Assembly (NCBI GenBank): GCA_025548565.1
Contig: JAJLPB010000001.1
Location: forward strand, 124,001-188,000
Length of the DNA stretch: 64,000 nucleotides
Reading direction: 5' to 3'
From: Rugamonas sp. A1-17
GTDB lineage: Bacteria; Pseudomonadota; Gammaproteobacteria; Burkholderiales; Burkholderiaceae_D
Below the pieces are notes generated by a model, which saw only the letters and a program-made list of their open reading frames with translations, had not been told where the DNA came from and did no database searches. Each line of letters opens with the position of its first letter. Position 1 is the first letter of the stretch. Positions 1-9,061 of the stretch are shown here, in pieces. The translations under genes and the position numbers were made by a program.

Positions 1-1878
1 GAACAGGGACTGCGTCTTTTCGTGTTGCTCATTGATGTCCCCAGGAGCGAACGATGTATCAAACGTATAGGAATTTGGCTTTCCAGCGAATAATTGCGCG
101 TAAGTCGCGACCGTGCGATCGAAAACGCTTGAGTTGGGATTGGCGTACTCGGGGAACACCGCAACAGGGAAACCAATACCCGGCTTCATGAAGTTGCTGG
201 CAGGCCCGGCGTAGGCGAGATCCGGATGTTGCGCCACTGGGATAAGCGGGCATGCTCCCCAGCTGGGATTGGTGCCCGTATCGTTACAGGCGCCGGTGCT
301 GTTCCAGTTACCCCGCAATATCACCTTGGTGTCCGCCAGGCGAACGCCGGCGTGCAGCTTGGTGAAGAAGTGATCGCCAATGTCGTAGTCGAAATCCTGG
401 CTAAGCGCCGACATCTTCAGATTGTCGCGGTCCACCCCATTGGCAAGCCACTCGTAGTTCCAATTTTTCGGATTGCCAAAATAGGCGTAGGGGTTGCTTG
501 GGTTGGCGGGATCGACGATGGAGAATTTGGGAATCTTGCCGCGCACATCGAAGGCCAGATTGAGATTGGGGATATTGGCGACGCTTCTGCTTTCGTTATC
601 GTAAAGCTTAATGGAGTCGCCGTTGCGCTCAGTGTCATAGTGGGCGGTCTCATAGGCGAAATCAGTCTTCGACTTGAGCCTGTCCGAGATGCGCCACTTC
701 AGGTTCACGGCGGATAAGTTCGTGCGATTGCGAACTTCCTGGTCAAACCGGGAGGACGAGAAAATTTGCGACGCCAACGTGCCGCTCGTGGCGCTGCCAT
801 CCGCTCCCCAAGTCCAGGTGGAACCCGCCGCTGCGCGCGGGTCGCTGTTCTTGTCGTCGCCGTAGATGTATTCTCCGCGACGGATAAATTTATAGTTCGA
901 ATAGAGATTTTGCGCCGTGAAAAGCATGTCATCGTTCACCTGCCATTGGTAGGCGACCGACAGGCCCTCGCGCTTCCGGCTCCCCGAGTCCTGGTACATC
1001 TCAAAGGATGTCGGCACATAGAGTTCCGAGAGAGACCCCTTGTTTGGCATCGAATTAAAGGCCGCAGCCTTTGCCGCCGAGGGAGCTTTGGTCGGGTCGT
1101 TCGAACATTTCCCAACCGTTGCGGTAAGACAGTGCTGCTGTTGCTGAAGAACGGCATCCTGGCGATAGTAGGTCTCGCTTGCCGTTGCATTCACCAGGAT
1201 GCCCATGCGGCCGACACCCGTATTGAATTGCCGGCTCAACAGGCCCGAAACCGACGGTGAAGACTTACGAATCCGATCATAATAATTCGACTTGAGCGTA
1301 ATAACGTTGAGGTCTTCTTTCGAATCGAATGGCAGTCGCGTGCGAATGTTGACCACGCCGCCGACCCCGCCTTCGATCAGGTTGGATGCGGCGTTCTTAT
1401 AGACATCCACGCCGGCCATGAGTTCGGAGGGAAGCCCTTCCAGGTCCGGTGCCCGGCCACCGTTGGCCGTAAAGAAGTCCCGTCCGTCGATCAAGTTGCG
1501 CACTTGGGTAATGCCGCGGATGGTGATCGCGGGTTCGGTGCGATGGTCGTAATCCGTGCCGCCCTCGCCATACCGGCGCTGGATCTGAACCCCGGCGACC
1601 CGCTGCAGCGACTCGACCGTATTCACGTCCGGCAGCTTGCCGATATCGGTTGCCTGGATCGAGTCGACGATCTGATTGGAGTCCTGCTTGAGATCGCGCG
1701 CCGACTTCAACGCCGCCCGCTGGCCGGTGACGACCACGGCGATCGGGGTGTCCGTGTCCTTGCCTGCAACGGCAGTCCCGGCCTCCTGCGCATACGCGGT
1801 CATTGGCCCGGCCATTAAAAGTGCACAAGCCTGGGCCACCATGGTTTTTCTAATCGTTTTTGTATTTCCGTGTCTCAT
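1..1878 (-). CDS. TonB-dependent outer-membrane receptor, 3' part outside window
   Basis: An open frame runs from an ATG at 1878 to the window edge without a stop, giving 626 residues of an incomplete protein. The start has a good AAGGGGA ribosome site 7 bases upstream. Residues 1-30 look like a signal peptide ending AYA-QE. The plug follows: a TonB-box-like stretch (AVVVTGQR), then IVDSIQATDIGKLPD, ESLQRVAGVQI and GGVGGVVNIRTR, the pattern of the Xanthomonas/Caulobacter-type receptors often tied to oligosaccharide uptake. The rest is aromatic-rich beta-barrel sequence. Such receptors import substrates across the outer membrane using TonB-ExbBD energy. The nearby S41 peptidase and alginate-lyase-like lipoprotein make a carbohydrate substrate plausible, but the substrate is inference. 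The family is secure. Confidence 0.93.
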   Translation of the reverse strand, partial: MRHGNTKTIRKTMVAQACALLMAGPMTAYAQEAGTAVAGKDTDTPIAVVVTGQRAALKSARDLKQDSNQIVDSIQATDIGKLPDVNTVESLQRVAGVQIQRRYGEGGTDYDHRTEPAITIRGITQVRNLIDGRDFFTANGGRAPDLEGLPSELMAGVDVYKNAASNLIEGGVGGVVNIRTRLPFDSKEDLNVITLKSNYYDRIRKSSPSVSGLLSRQFNTGVGRMGILVNATASETYYRQDAVLQQQQHCLTATVGKCSNDPTKAPSAAKAAAFNSMPNKGSLSELYVPTSFEMYQDSGSRKREGLSVAYQWQVNDDMLFTAQNLYSNYKFIRRGEYIYGDDKNSDPRAAAGSTWTWGADGSATSGTLASQIFSSSRFDQEVRNRTNLSAVNLKWRISDRLKSKTDFAYETAHYDTERNGDSIKLYDNESRSVANIPNLNLAFDVRGKIPKFSIVDPANPSNPYAYFGNPKNWNYEWLANGVDRDNLKMSALSQDFDYDIGDHFFTKLHAGVRLADTKVILRGNWNSTGACNDTGTNPSWGACPLIPVAQHPDLAYAGPASNFMKPGIGFPVAVFPEYANPNSSVFDRTVATYAQLFAGKPNSYTFDTSFAPGDINEQHEKTQSLF

Positions 1879-2215
1879 CTAACTGTCCCCTTAATCGTTT
1901 TTTTTTGGGCAGTGCCCCTCCAATGCTGCCGGCCCGATATTTTCGGGTCCAACAGGTCTCCGGCGTCCGTGTCAAAGGGATCGCCATATTTCTCCTTCTC
2001 GCCTGCCTCCTCCAGACGATTGAAGTAGTGCAATAAAGTCTATTACTGTCAACCATGAAGCTGGTATAAGGTTTTTGACGCCAGCTATGGCGTTTTCGCA
2101 TAGCGAAGGGATTTAGCGGAAGGGGAAATGGAAGCGTTGCCGTGTTGAAGCAAGCCGAGCTGGCGATGGCGGTGGACGACATCGTGCGCCAGCCCGGCAT
2201 ATCGGAGCAGATGTT
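1879..2215. other. Intergenic region upstream of the TonB receptor
   Basis: This 337-base gap carries no complete gene. Its left part is AT-rich leader DNA for the receptor transcribed leftward. Its right end, from about 2097, is a decayed IS3-type orfA fragment listed separately. I see no convincing terminator for the incoming S41 peptidase gene. Confidence 0.6.
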
Positions 2216-2226
2216 TTATCGCTGGG
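2097..2226 (+). pseudogene. Decayed IS3-family transposase OrfA fragment
   Basis: Read on the plus strand, 2142-2226 encodes VLKQAELAMAVDDIVRQ followed by PGISEQMFYRWE. This is the helix-turn-helix start of IS3-family OrfA proteins (typical form: VLKQAE, then GISxxTFYxWK). The bases just upstream (2097-2141) resemble the usual MRKxRFSEEQI start but are scrambled. The frame then runs into DNA that is antisense to the peptidase gene, with no OrfB or terminal repeats. It is a short relic, not an active element. It overlaps the last codons of the S41 peptidase. Confidence 0.6.
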
Positions 2227-3745
2227 AGACGCTGGCGGGAAGCCGCTGGGACTGGATTAACTTGGCAACGGCGCGTTCGATGCCGCTACGGCCACCATCG
2301 AGCAGATCACTTGCCGTGGTCGGCAAGGGAACATCGGGCGCCAGCCCCACCGCCTGGATGGCGAACGGCCGCGTACGGCTCGGGGCGAAACGGTCCTGGC
2401 TGACCAGATCGAGCAAGGCCAATTCATCGGTCTGGCCCGATTGCAAGCGCGTGCCATTGTCGAATACGCTGAAGTTCCCGCTGTATTTCACGCGCATGCC
2501 GGAGTTCGGCAACTGAGTGCCGGCGGCGTCGGCGTCGCGTCCGCCTCCTGCGCCTATCGTGCGTTCGCCGATGGTGATGGCGCCGGCGGACCACAGCCAG
2601 GTGGCCATGAATTCTCCCGACGAGCGTGTGCCGGCATCGGTCCACACCAGCAGGGGGCGCGGGGTGGCAATGCTGCCGCAGGATGCATCGGTATGCTGCT
2701 CCACCAATTTGACCTGGCCTGGCGTGCCCGTGGCAAACAGGTCCAGGGTGCGCGCCAATGGCTCGCGGGTCAAGGCCTGCGCCAGCAGACGCGCTTCGCG
2801 CCCGAATCCGCCCAGATTGCCGCGCAAGTCGACCAGCAGCAGATCCGACCGCGCCGCCAAGGCGTCAATGCCGGCCAGCCGCTTGCGGACCACGGCGCAA
2901 AAGCCAGCCAGCATCGGCGCATCCTGGCTGGCGCCGGGGACATCGGCCGCATCGGCGGCCTGGTTGAAATCGGCATCGTACTGCGGCGCAAATGCGCCAA
3001 AGCGCAGCACGCCGACGCGATAGCCGCCCGCCAGCACGACCTCGGGGAGATCGGAGCGCTCGACAGCTTGAGCAATCGCGGCGCCGGTTTGCGCGGTGAC
3101 CGCCTGATAGGTCAGCTCGACTGTGCGCTCCGTGCCGCCGGCATCACGTACGGTGAAATGCACGCGGTTTGCCAGCCCCGTTGCGGCGTGTTCGGCGCGT
3201 GACGCCATCGCCAGCTTCACGGCCGCCTCGGCCATTCTCGAGCGGCGGTTGCCGCCAAACGTACGCGTGGCAGCCTGTTCCAGCCAGCGCGCCACCGGCA
3301 CGCCGTCGATGCTGAGCACTTGCTCACCTTCCGCCAGCGTGGCCGCCGACGGGTCGATGCGCCGCCAGACCACCATCGCGCCATCGCTGCTTGTGCGGAA
3401 GAGCACGCCCAAGGTCTCTGGTTTGCCGCCTGCGGGGTCTGCCAGCGCGACATGCTGATCCTGCAAGGCGACCAGGGCGTCGATGAGCTGCTCGTTGTTA
3501 TCGAGCGCCGGTGCCGCGGTGGCGCGCCAAAGCGCGTTGTTGCCTTGCACCTCTGCCGGGTAAGCCTGGCGATAACGCTCTATCCACGACAGCGAAGGGT
3601 AGTGTCGCCTGAGCTCGTCGCGCAGCGTCTGGCCGTCCGTAGCCGGCTTGGTGGTGGATGCGTTGGTGACGGGAGCCGCGCAGAGCATCCCTGACAAAAG
3701 CATGGCGCCCATGCTGACTCTGCCGTAAAAGAAGCGCATATACAT
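2216..3745 (-). CDS. Exported S41-family (C-terminal processing) peptidase
   Basis: A 509-residue protein with an N-terminal signal sequence (about residues 1-30) for export to the periplasm or beyond. Residues 112-215 resemble a PDZ-like region (VLSIDGVPV). The S41 core follows, with LLLVDLRGNLGG at 302-313 and RSSGEFM at 374-380, where S375 or S376 is the predicted nucleophile. S41 enzymes cleave proteins using a Ser/Lys dyad. The start could be ATG 3745 or the ATG two codons in. It lies between the TonB receptor and the divergent alginate-lyase-like gene, so it may belong to a secreted degradation locus. The last residues (RLPASVSQR) are written over the IS3 remnant, so the C-terminus may have been altered by insertion. 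Confidence 0.85.
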   Translation of the reverse strand: MYMRFFYGRVSMGAMLLSGMLCAAPVTNASTTKPATDGQTLRDELRRHYPSLSWIERYRQAYPAEVQGNNALWRATAAPALDNNEQLIDALVALQDQHVALADPAGGKPETLGVLFRTSSDGAMVVWRRIDPSAATLAEGEQVLSIDGVPVARWLEQAATRTFGGNRRSRMAEAAVKLAMASRAEHAATGLANRVHFTVRDAGGTERTVELTYQAVTAQTGAAIAQAVERSDLPEVVLAGGYRVGVLRFGAFAPQYDADFNQAADAADVPGASQDAPMLAGFCAVVRKRLAGIDALAARSDLLLVDLRGNLGGFGREARLLAQALTREPLARTLDLFATGTPGQVKLVEQHTDASCGSIATPRPLLVWTDAGTRSSGEFMATWLWSAGAITIGERTIGAGGGRDADAAGTQLPNSGMRVKYSGNFSVFDNGTRLQSGQTDELALLDLVSQDRFAPSRTRPFAIQAVGLAPDVPLPTTASDLLDGGRSGIERAVAKLIQSQRLPASVSQR

Positions 3746-4143
3746 CGTCCTCCAGGTTCTCGGATTTGCAAGCTGTAGAGCTTAAGGCATTCGACGCCAC
3801 GAGATGTGATCAATGCGACAAACGGTAAAAATGGCGTGCCAGAACAACAATATTGCGCGCTGGGCCATGAGATTTTCGGCACCGAAGAGAGGCCGTCATA
3901 GTTTTTAACAAGCACCGAATAATTTTGCGCAACACCGCGCACGATAACGGCATTCGTTACCGTGTGGCAATATCGCCTGCCATAATCGGCCCGCTGATCG
4001 CGTGGCTGCCGTCCTGGTCCGAGACCTCAGCAAGGGGCAGGCCGGATCGGCGCAAGGCCGAGGTGCTGCGGGATGCCGCGTCGCTGGCGCGGCGGATTTC
4101 CTGTCGATCCGGTATGCATGAACCACACTCACTCCGCATACTC
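3746..4143. other. Divergent intergenic region between S41 peptidase and lyase
   Basis: 398 bases separate two divergently transcribed genes and should hold both promoters. The half near the peptidase is AT-richer (3780-3960). The half near the lyase is GC-rich and stays open in the lyase frame back to 3925, but the predicted residues there are not protein-like and the lipoprotein signal begins at 4144. I see no RNA gene. Confidence 0.5.
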
Positions 4144-6885
4144 ATGACACACACCAAAACCCCCTTTTCCCCTGAGCGGCGCACGTTTTGCGCCGGCACC
4201 TTCGGCCTCATCGCTTTTGGTCCGCTGGGCCTGTCCGGTTGCGGCGGTGGCGATGCTTCCACGGCCTCTTCGCAAGCGGGCTCGCGGCTGCTGGCGGGCA
4301 CGATGGTCAGCACCTCCGGCGCCTTCGCCCATCCCGGCTTGCTGCACACCCAAGCCGACTTCGACCGCATGAGCCAGAAAGTCGGCGCCAAGGCGTCGCC
4401 TTGGATAGACGACTGGAACCTGCTGTTGCAAAACAACCTGGCGAGCAACACCTGGAAGCCCAATCCGCGGGCGGTGGTTTACCGCAACGACGGCGTCCAT
4501 GGCGACAACGTCCAGTATCTGCAGTGGGACATCATGGCAGCCTACCTGAACGCGCTGCAGTGGAAGATCGCGGGCAATATCGCCGCCGCCAACACCGCCG
4601 TCGCCATCCTGAACGCCTGGGGCTCCACGCTCACCGAAATCCACACCACCGACGGCCACTGGGATGGCTTCCTGGCCGCCGGCTTGCAGGGCTACGAGTT
4701 CGCCAACGTCGCTGAGATCATGCGCGGCTATTCCGGCTGGGCGGCGGCCGACATCGCCACCTTCCAGCAGATGATGCTGACCGTGTTTTATCCCATGGTC
4801 CAAGGCGAAGATGCCAATCTGCAGGTGTTCTCCAACTGGGGCTTGTGCGGGTATGCCGCAGCCATGGCGATCGCGGTGCTGTGCGACGACCGCGCCAAGT
4901 TCGACAAGGCGGTGACCTATTTCAAGGAAGGACTGAGCAACGGCGCCATCGCGCAGATGGTCTACTATGTCCATCCCGGCTATCTCGGCCAGACCCAGGA
5001 GGCCGGGCGCGACCAGGGACACAATACGCTGAGCGTCGCGTTGGTGGCGGCCCTCTGCGAAATGGCCTGGAACCAGGGCGTCGACCTGTATGGCTACGAC
5101 AATAACCGTGTGCTGGCCGGCTGCGAATACGTGGCCAAGGGTAACCTGATCGAATCAGGGACCAGCTACTACACGGTGCCGTTCGCGCCCTATGCCGTGC
5201 GGGGATTCAGCGTCACCACATTCTCCACCGGCGCCCAGGGCCTGCAGCGCCCGGCCTGGGCGCTGATCTACAACCACTACGTCAACCGCATGGGACTGGC
5301 CGCCCCGTACTCACAGCTGTTCGTGCAACGGATGGGACTGGAAGGGGGCGGGCATTATCCGCAGACCGGCGGCACCTGGGACCAGCTGGGTTACGGCACG
5401 CTGCTGTACACCCGCGATCCGATCGCGGCGGGCGCGCCGCCGAGCGGCCTGAGCGCCGTGACCACCGCCGGCCAGATCGTGCTGTCGTGGTGGGGCAGCG
5501 CCTACGCGACCAGCTACAACGTCAAGCGCGCCAAGAGCCCGGCCGGACCCTACGCCGTGGTCGCCACCGGCATCAGCGATCTGCTGACCTACACCGACAC
5601 CAATCTGGTGGACGGCACCTACTACTATGTGGTCACGGCCAACACTCCGTCCGGCGAAACGGCCGCGTCGAACGTTGCGGTGGCGATCGCGGGCGTCAAG
5701 CTGCATACGCTGCTGAAATTTGACGAGGGCGCCGGCGCCACCGCCGCGGATGCCAGCGGCCACGGCCACGCCGCCACGCTGACGGACGGCGCGGCCTGCG
5801 GCGCGGGCCGCACGGGGCAGTCGGGCGCGCTGGTCCTCAACGGCAGCGGCGCCCACGCCAGCCTGCCGGCCAACGTCGTCGACACGGTTGGCGACTTCAC
5901 GATCGCAGCCTGGGTGTACTGGAACGGCGGACAGACCTGGGCCCGGATCTTCGATTTCGGCTGCAACACCGAACACTATATGTTCCTGTCGCCACGCACC
6001 GGGCGCGGCACGATGGGCTTCGTTGCCTCGCTCAACGGCGGCGACGGCGAATACCGGCTCGACGCCCCGGCCGCGCTGCCCGCCGCGCAATGGGTGCATG
6101 TCGCGGTCACGCTGCGCGGCACGGACTGCGCGTTGTACCTGAACGGCGTGCTGGTGCAGAGCGCCGGCGGCATGGTCATCCCGCCATTCCAGATCGGCCA
6201 TACGACGCAGAACTGGCTCGGCCGCTCGCAGTTCGCCGCCGACACGACCTTTAACGGCATGATCGACGACTTCCGCATCTACCACGGCGCCATGGACGCC
6301 GGCGGCATCGCGGCGCTGAGCAGCTCGGCGCCGTCGGCGGTGATGTTCGACATCGACACCGACGTCGGCGCGGTGGGCTTGCCGGGCGGCGTCAGCGTGG
6401 ACAACGGTGTGTGGACGGTGACCGGCAGCGGCGCGGATATGTGGGCCACCGAGGACGCCTTCCATTTTGCCGCCTCGCTGCGCAATGGCGACTGCGCGAT
6501 CACGGCGCGCGTGGCGAGCCAGGCCAACACCAATGCCTGGGCCAAATCCGGCGTGATGATGCGCGCCAACCTGGACGCCAACGCGGCGCACGTGACGATG
6601 ACGATCACGCCCGGACACGGCGCGCAGATGGTCTACCGCGGCGCCAACGGCTACGCCAGCACGCAGATCGGTTCCACGGTGGCATGCACGGCGCCGTACT
6701 GGGTCCGGCTGACGCGGGTGGGTGCTGTCTTCACCGGTTTCATTTCGGCGGACGGCGTGAACTGGCGGGCGGTGGGCAGCGTCAGCCTCAACCTGCCGGC
6801 CGCGCTGTTCACCGGGCTGGAGGTCCTGTCGCACGACAACCGTTTGTTGAACAGCTCCACTTTCGACAACCTGTCGATCGCCTGA
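4144..6885 (+). CDS. Modular secreted lipoprotein: alginate-lyase-like domain, FN3, LamG, C-terminal module
   Basis: A 913-residue protein. It begins with a Tat-like SPERRTF segment, a hydrophobic stretch and a lipobox (GLSGC, C33), so it is probably a surface lipoprotein. Residues 60-420 match the alginate-lyase superfamily fold: an all-helical region with NWG at 231 and GRDQGH at 288-293, the hallmark of these polysaccharide lyases. Residues about 433-520 form a fibronectin type III module. Residues 520-715 form a LamG/concanavalin-like module (FDEGAGA, then DFTIAAWVYW). Residues 732-913 resemble the DUF1349-type sugar-binding domain. The protein probably binds and cleaves an acidic polysaccharide, but the exact polymer cannot be read from sequence. 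The start at 4144 was chosen over 3925 because the signal begins there. Confidence 0.85.
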   Translation: MTHTKTPFSPERRTFCAGTFGLIAFGPLGLSGCGGGDASTASSQAGSRLLAGTMVSTSGAFAHPGLLHTQADFDRMSQKVGAKASPWIDDWNLLLQNNLASNTWKPNPRAVVYRNDGVHGDNVQYLQWDIMAAYLNALQWKIAGNIAAANTAVAILNAWGSTLTEIHTTDGHWDGFLAAGLQGYEFANVAEIMRGYSGWAAADIATFQQMMLTVFYPMVQGEDANLQVFSNWGLCGYAAAMAIAVLCDDRAKFDKAVTYFKEGLSNGAIAQMVYYVHPGYLGQTQEAGRDQGHNTLSVALVAALCEMAWNQGVDLYGYDNNRVLAGCEYVAKGNLIESGTSYYTVPFAPYAVRGFSVTTFSTGAQGLQRPAWALIYNHYVNRMGLAAPYSQLFVQRMGLEGGGHYPQTGGTWDQLGYGTLLYTRDPIAAGAPPSGLSAVTTAGQIVLSWWGSAYATSYNVKRAKSPAGPYAVVATGISDLLTYTDTNLVDGTYYYVVTANTPSGETAASNVAVAIAGVKLHTLLKFDEGAGATAADASGHGHAATLTDGAACGAGRTGQSGALVLNGSGAHASLPANVVDTVGDFTIAAWVYWNGGQTWARIFDFGCNTEHYMFLSPRTGRGTMGFVASLNGGDGEYRLDAPAALPAAQWVHVAVTLRGTDCALYLNGVLVQSAGGMVIPPFQIGHTTQNWLGRSQFAADTTFNGMIDDFRIYHGAMDAGGIAALSSSAPSAVMFDIDTDVGAVGLPGGVSVDNGVWTVTGSGADMWATEDAFHFAASLRNGDCAITARVASQANTNAWAKSGVMMRANLDANAAHVTMTITPGHGAQMVYRGANGYASTQIGSTVACTAPYWVRLTRVGAVFTGFISADGVNWRAVGSVSLNLPAALFTGLEVLSHDNRLLNSSTFDNLSIA

Positions 6886-7236
6886 CCAGCGCTGTCGTCG
6901 CGCGCGCTTGTGGCCCGGTCAAGCCCGCCACAGGCGCATCAGTACCTGACGTCTTGCGAACGAGCGACTGCGGGTGTCGTGGTGCTGGTCGGATTCAGCT
7001 GGGGGGTACCGTTGGGATTGTCGCCGGAAGCTGGCGCGCTCTACACGTTATGTACAGCGCTGGGTAAATTCTCTTATCGCAATCTGCGTATCTAGAGGGC
7101 GTCTCATGCCGAGAAAAATTCCCCAGCTGGATTCCTGAGGGCAAAGTGGTATTCTACTTAGAATCCTCTGCCTGCGACTGAACCCAGGTTCGGTCAACGG
7201 CTATCCACTGTTCAGACTTTCTTCGTTCGCGAACAC
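6886..7236. other. Intergenic region entering the accessory patch
   Basis: 351 bases hold no gene I can support. Base composition drops along it, from GC-rich DNA after the lyase to clearly AT-richer DNA from about 7060. This marks the left edge of a lower-GC segment that runs to about 9540. No tRNA, integrase or direct repeat that would define an insertion point was found. Confidence 0.5.
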
Positions 7237-8361
7237 ATGCAATCAATCTCAGGAAAAAATCCAGATGGCACTGGTCAACCACCCGGCTACTTAGAGGTGC
7301 TTCGAGAAGGCATGTTCGCTTTGAATCCTTCAGGGAAAAATGGCTTTGAAGGGTTAGTTGCTGAGATTTTGACAGACGCTTGCGGACGTCCATTTAGATT
7401 GGCTTCTAGCGGTTCACAAGGGGGGCGAGACGGTGACGATGGAAGCGTGTATTTTGAAGCCAAGCGATACGTTGGTGATCTGACGAGGCATACTGTTTCG
7501 GACAAGTTGTTGGAGCTTGGTGTGCGGGGTGTTGAGCATATCGCCCTTTTCGTGCTCGCTACCACATGCCCAGTAAGCGCACAGCACACCGAGTTCTATA
7601 CGAGGGCATGTGACGATATAGGAATAGAGTTGCTGTTATTAGATTGGGACGAATCTGTTTCAGGTAGGCCAGCGTTGGTAGTGTTGCTGTCTCTAGCTGG
7701 CGAGGTGGCTCGGCAATTTTTTATAAAAAATCTTCCAGAGCGAGCGCAGGAAATAGAGGTCGCGCTTTCTGAATTGGAAACCAAGGTCAGCAACCAGATA
7801 CAGGCTGAGATGCTGGCGAAACTGAACAATCCTCTCGCGTCTTTAAGTCATGCACGCATGAGTAACGAGCGATGGTTCAAGAAGATTTTCACCAGCGCCC
7901 CAGACGCCCGGAGGTTCCTTCATCAACCCGTGGCATATATCGCTTGGCAGTTAGCTGTTGGGGAGCCAGTTAATCTTTGCCGTGCTCTCACGGTTGCTGG
8001 CTTCCGAGACGAGTGCCCGCAATCCCAGCGCTTGCTGGAGCAATACGCAGGAGCGACCGGGATGATTGGAGGGGCACATGAAGCTGCTTGGCAGGCTTAC
8101 CAACGAAATCGATGGGCGCGCCACTGGTTTGAGTTGATGAAGAACGCGCTGTCGAAAGAAGAATTCTGGATGCATTCGCGCTTGTTCTTGAAGATAGCTG
8201 ATGTCCGATATCAGAGGTGGTCATTTGGCTCTGATGCGGCTAGTCCTTTCGGCCGATTCTTCGTGACGCTACATGCGGAATTGAATGATCGCTTGGATAA
8301 GTGGAGTCGTTCGCGTCGAGAAAAATTGTTCGGGCAAAAGCGGCCGTGGTGGCTGAATTAG
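7237..8361 (+). CDS. PD-(D/E)xK (Mrr-like) nuclease, possibly a shortened STAND-type defence protein
   Basis: 374 residues in lower-GC DNA. Residues 34-80 carry a restriction-endonuclease-like core: GFEGLVAEIL (E38, E43), SSGSQGGRDGD (D65) and YFEAKRY (E74, K76). This type of N-terminal nuclease is common on large NACHT/STAND defence ATPases. Residues 195-235 (LNNPL, NERWF, DARRFLHQPV) resemble the linker that usually precedes the P-loop in those proteins. No Walker A or B motif follows. Instead residues 290-374 (RHWFELM, FWMHSRLFLKIADVRYQRW, REKLFGQKRP) look like the far C-terminus of such proteins. A start at 7312 is also possible; no clear ribosome site supports either. The nuclease assignment is fair; the deletion idea is inference. 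Confidence 0.6.
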   Translation: MQSISGKNPDGTGQPPGYLEVLREGMFALNPSGKNGFEGLVAEILTDACGRPFRLASSGSQGGRDGDDGSVYFEAKRYVGDLTRHTVSDKLLELGVRGVEHIALFVLATTCPVSAQHTEFYTRACDDIGIELLLLDWDESVSGRPALVVLLSLAGEVARQFFIKNLPERAQEIEVALSELETKVSNQIQAEMLAKLNNPLASLSHARMSNERWFKKIFTSAPDARRFLHQPVAYIAWQLAVGEPVNLCRALTVAGFRDECPQSQRLLEQYAGATGMIGGAHEAAWQAYQRNRWARHWFELMKNALSKEEFWMHSRLFLKIADVRYQRWSFGSDAASPFGRFFVTLHAELNDRLDKWSRSRREKLFGQKRPWWLN

Positions 8362-8521
8362 ATTTGCCCCTGAAGCGAGGTAGCCTGCCTAACGCGTAAT
8401 GGATAAACGAGGCTTGGCGGAGGCTCAGGATGAGGCTACCTGCGGCTTCGATGCGGACAAGGAAGAGCGCCTGATCGATATGCTCGTCTATCGTGACGTG
8501 CACGCCGATTAGCATCTCAAA

Positions 8522-9061
8522 ATGCCGACGCAATCTTCGATACGTTTCAATGTGCGATCTCCGATGCCGCGTAAAGTCTTCAACGGAAGAATACGTCGGA
8601 GAAGGCGCATGGCTTTGCGATCAGATGACAGTCGACGGCTTGATGGTAGGAGAGTGCTTGTAGCGTGGCCGGTCTTTTTTGAGCCGGCTGTTGCTGTCCT
8701 ATCGTTTGACACGGAACGGGGCAAGCACTATAACTACTCTGATATGGCGTTTTGGGTGGCTAAGGCATACGCTATGCAATCGTCTTTGGTTAAGACGGCT
8801 GCCAGCCATATTCCCTATCCCGCGCCGTGGAACGGTGGCTGGGTTTGCAATTGCCGGGCCAACAGAGATGGACGGTGCCTCGACAACCATTCGATAGGCA
8901 ACAAGCAATCCGTCATCGCCAAAGGAAAAGCCAAGACCTTGCTTGAAGCGAAGAGATCGGCTGAAAAATCCGCGAAAGAGAAATTGGGGGCGAAATCAAC
9001 GCATCATGTGCAATGTCGTTGCACCGGTCCCAAGGGTGAAAGGGTTATTCCTCATGGATAA
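8522..9061 (+). CDS. Cys-rich protein with toxin-tip-like C-terminus, start uncertain
   Basis: 179 residues as written. The first 75 residues are Arg-rich and not protein-like, so the real start may be ATG 8744 or the N-terminus may be degraded. The last 85 residues look genuine: PAPWNGGWVCNCRANRDGRC, then a helical Lys/Ala-rich stretch (AKTLLEAKRSAEKSAKEKLG), then HHVQCRCTGPKGE. Five cysteines in CxC patterns around a dsRBM-like helix recall short C-terminal tips of polymorphic toxins in Burkholderiales; that is my recollection, not a search result. It overlaps the next gene by 8 bases, suggesting translational coupling. The function is unknown. Confidence 0.45.
   Translation: MPTQSSIRFNVRSPMPRKVFNGRIRRRRRMALRSDDSRRLDGRRVLVAWPVFFEPAVAVLSFDTERGKHYNYSDMAFWVAKAYAMQSSLVKTAASHIPYPAPWNGGWVCNCRANRDGRCLDNHSIGNKQSVIAKGKAKTLLEAKRSAEKSAKEKLGAKSTHHVQCRCTGPKGERVIPHG

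Noticed and set aside
3955..4110. Faint likeness to an IS5-type transposase start (LPSW, GRPDRRK) in frame with the lyase
   Set aside because: The match is too short and lacks the conserved WR and DDE parts; treated as chance.
6910..7095. Open frame of 61 codons between the lyase and nuclease
   Set aside because: No ribosome site, no family pattern, and it crosses the base-composition border.
8399..8512. 37-codon plus-strand frame between the nuclease and the Cys-rich gene
   Set aside because: It has no ribosome site and no known homology; an imperfectly placed inverted repeat (AGGTAGCC/GGCTACCT) overlaps it. It may be a gene fragment, but I cannot support a gene.
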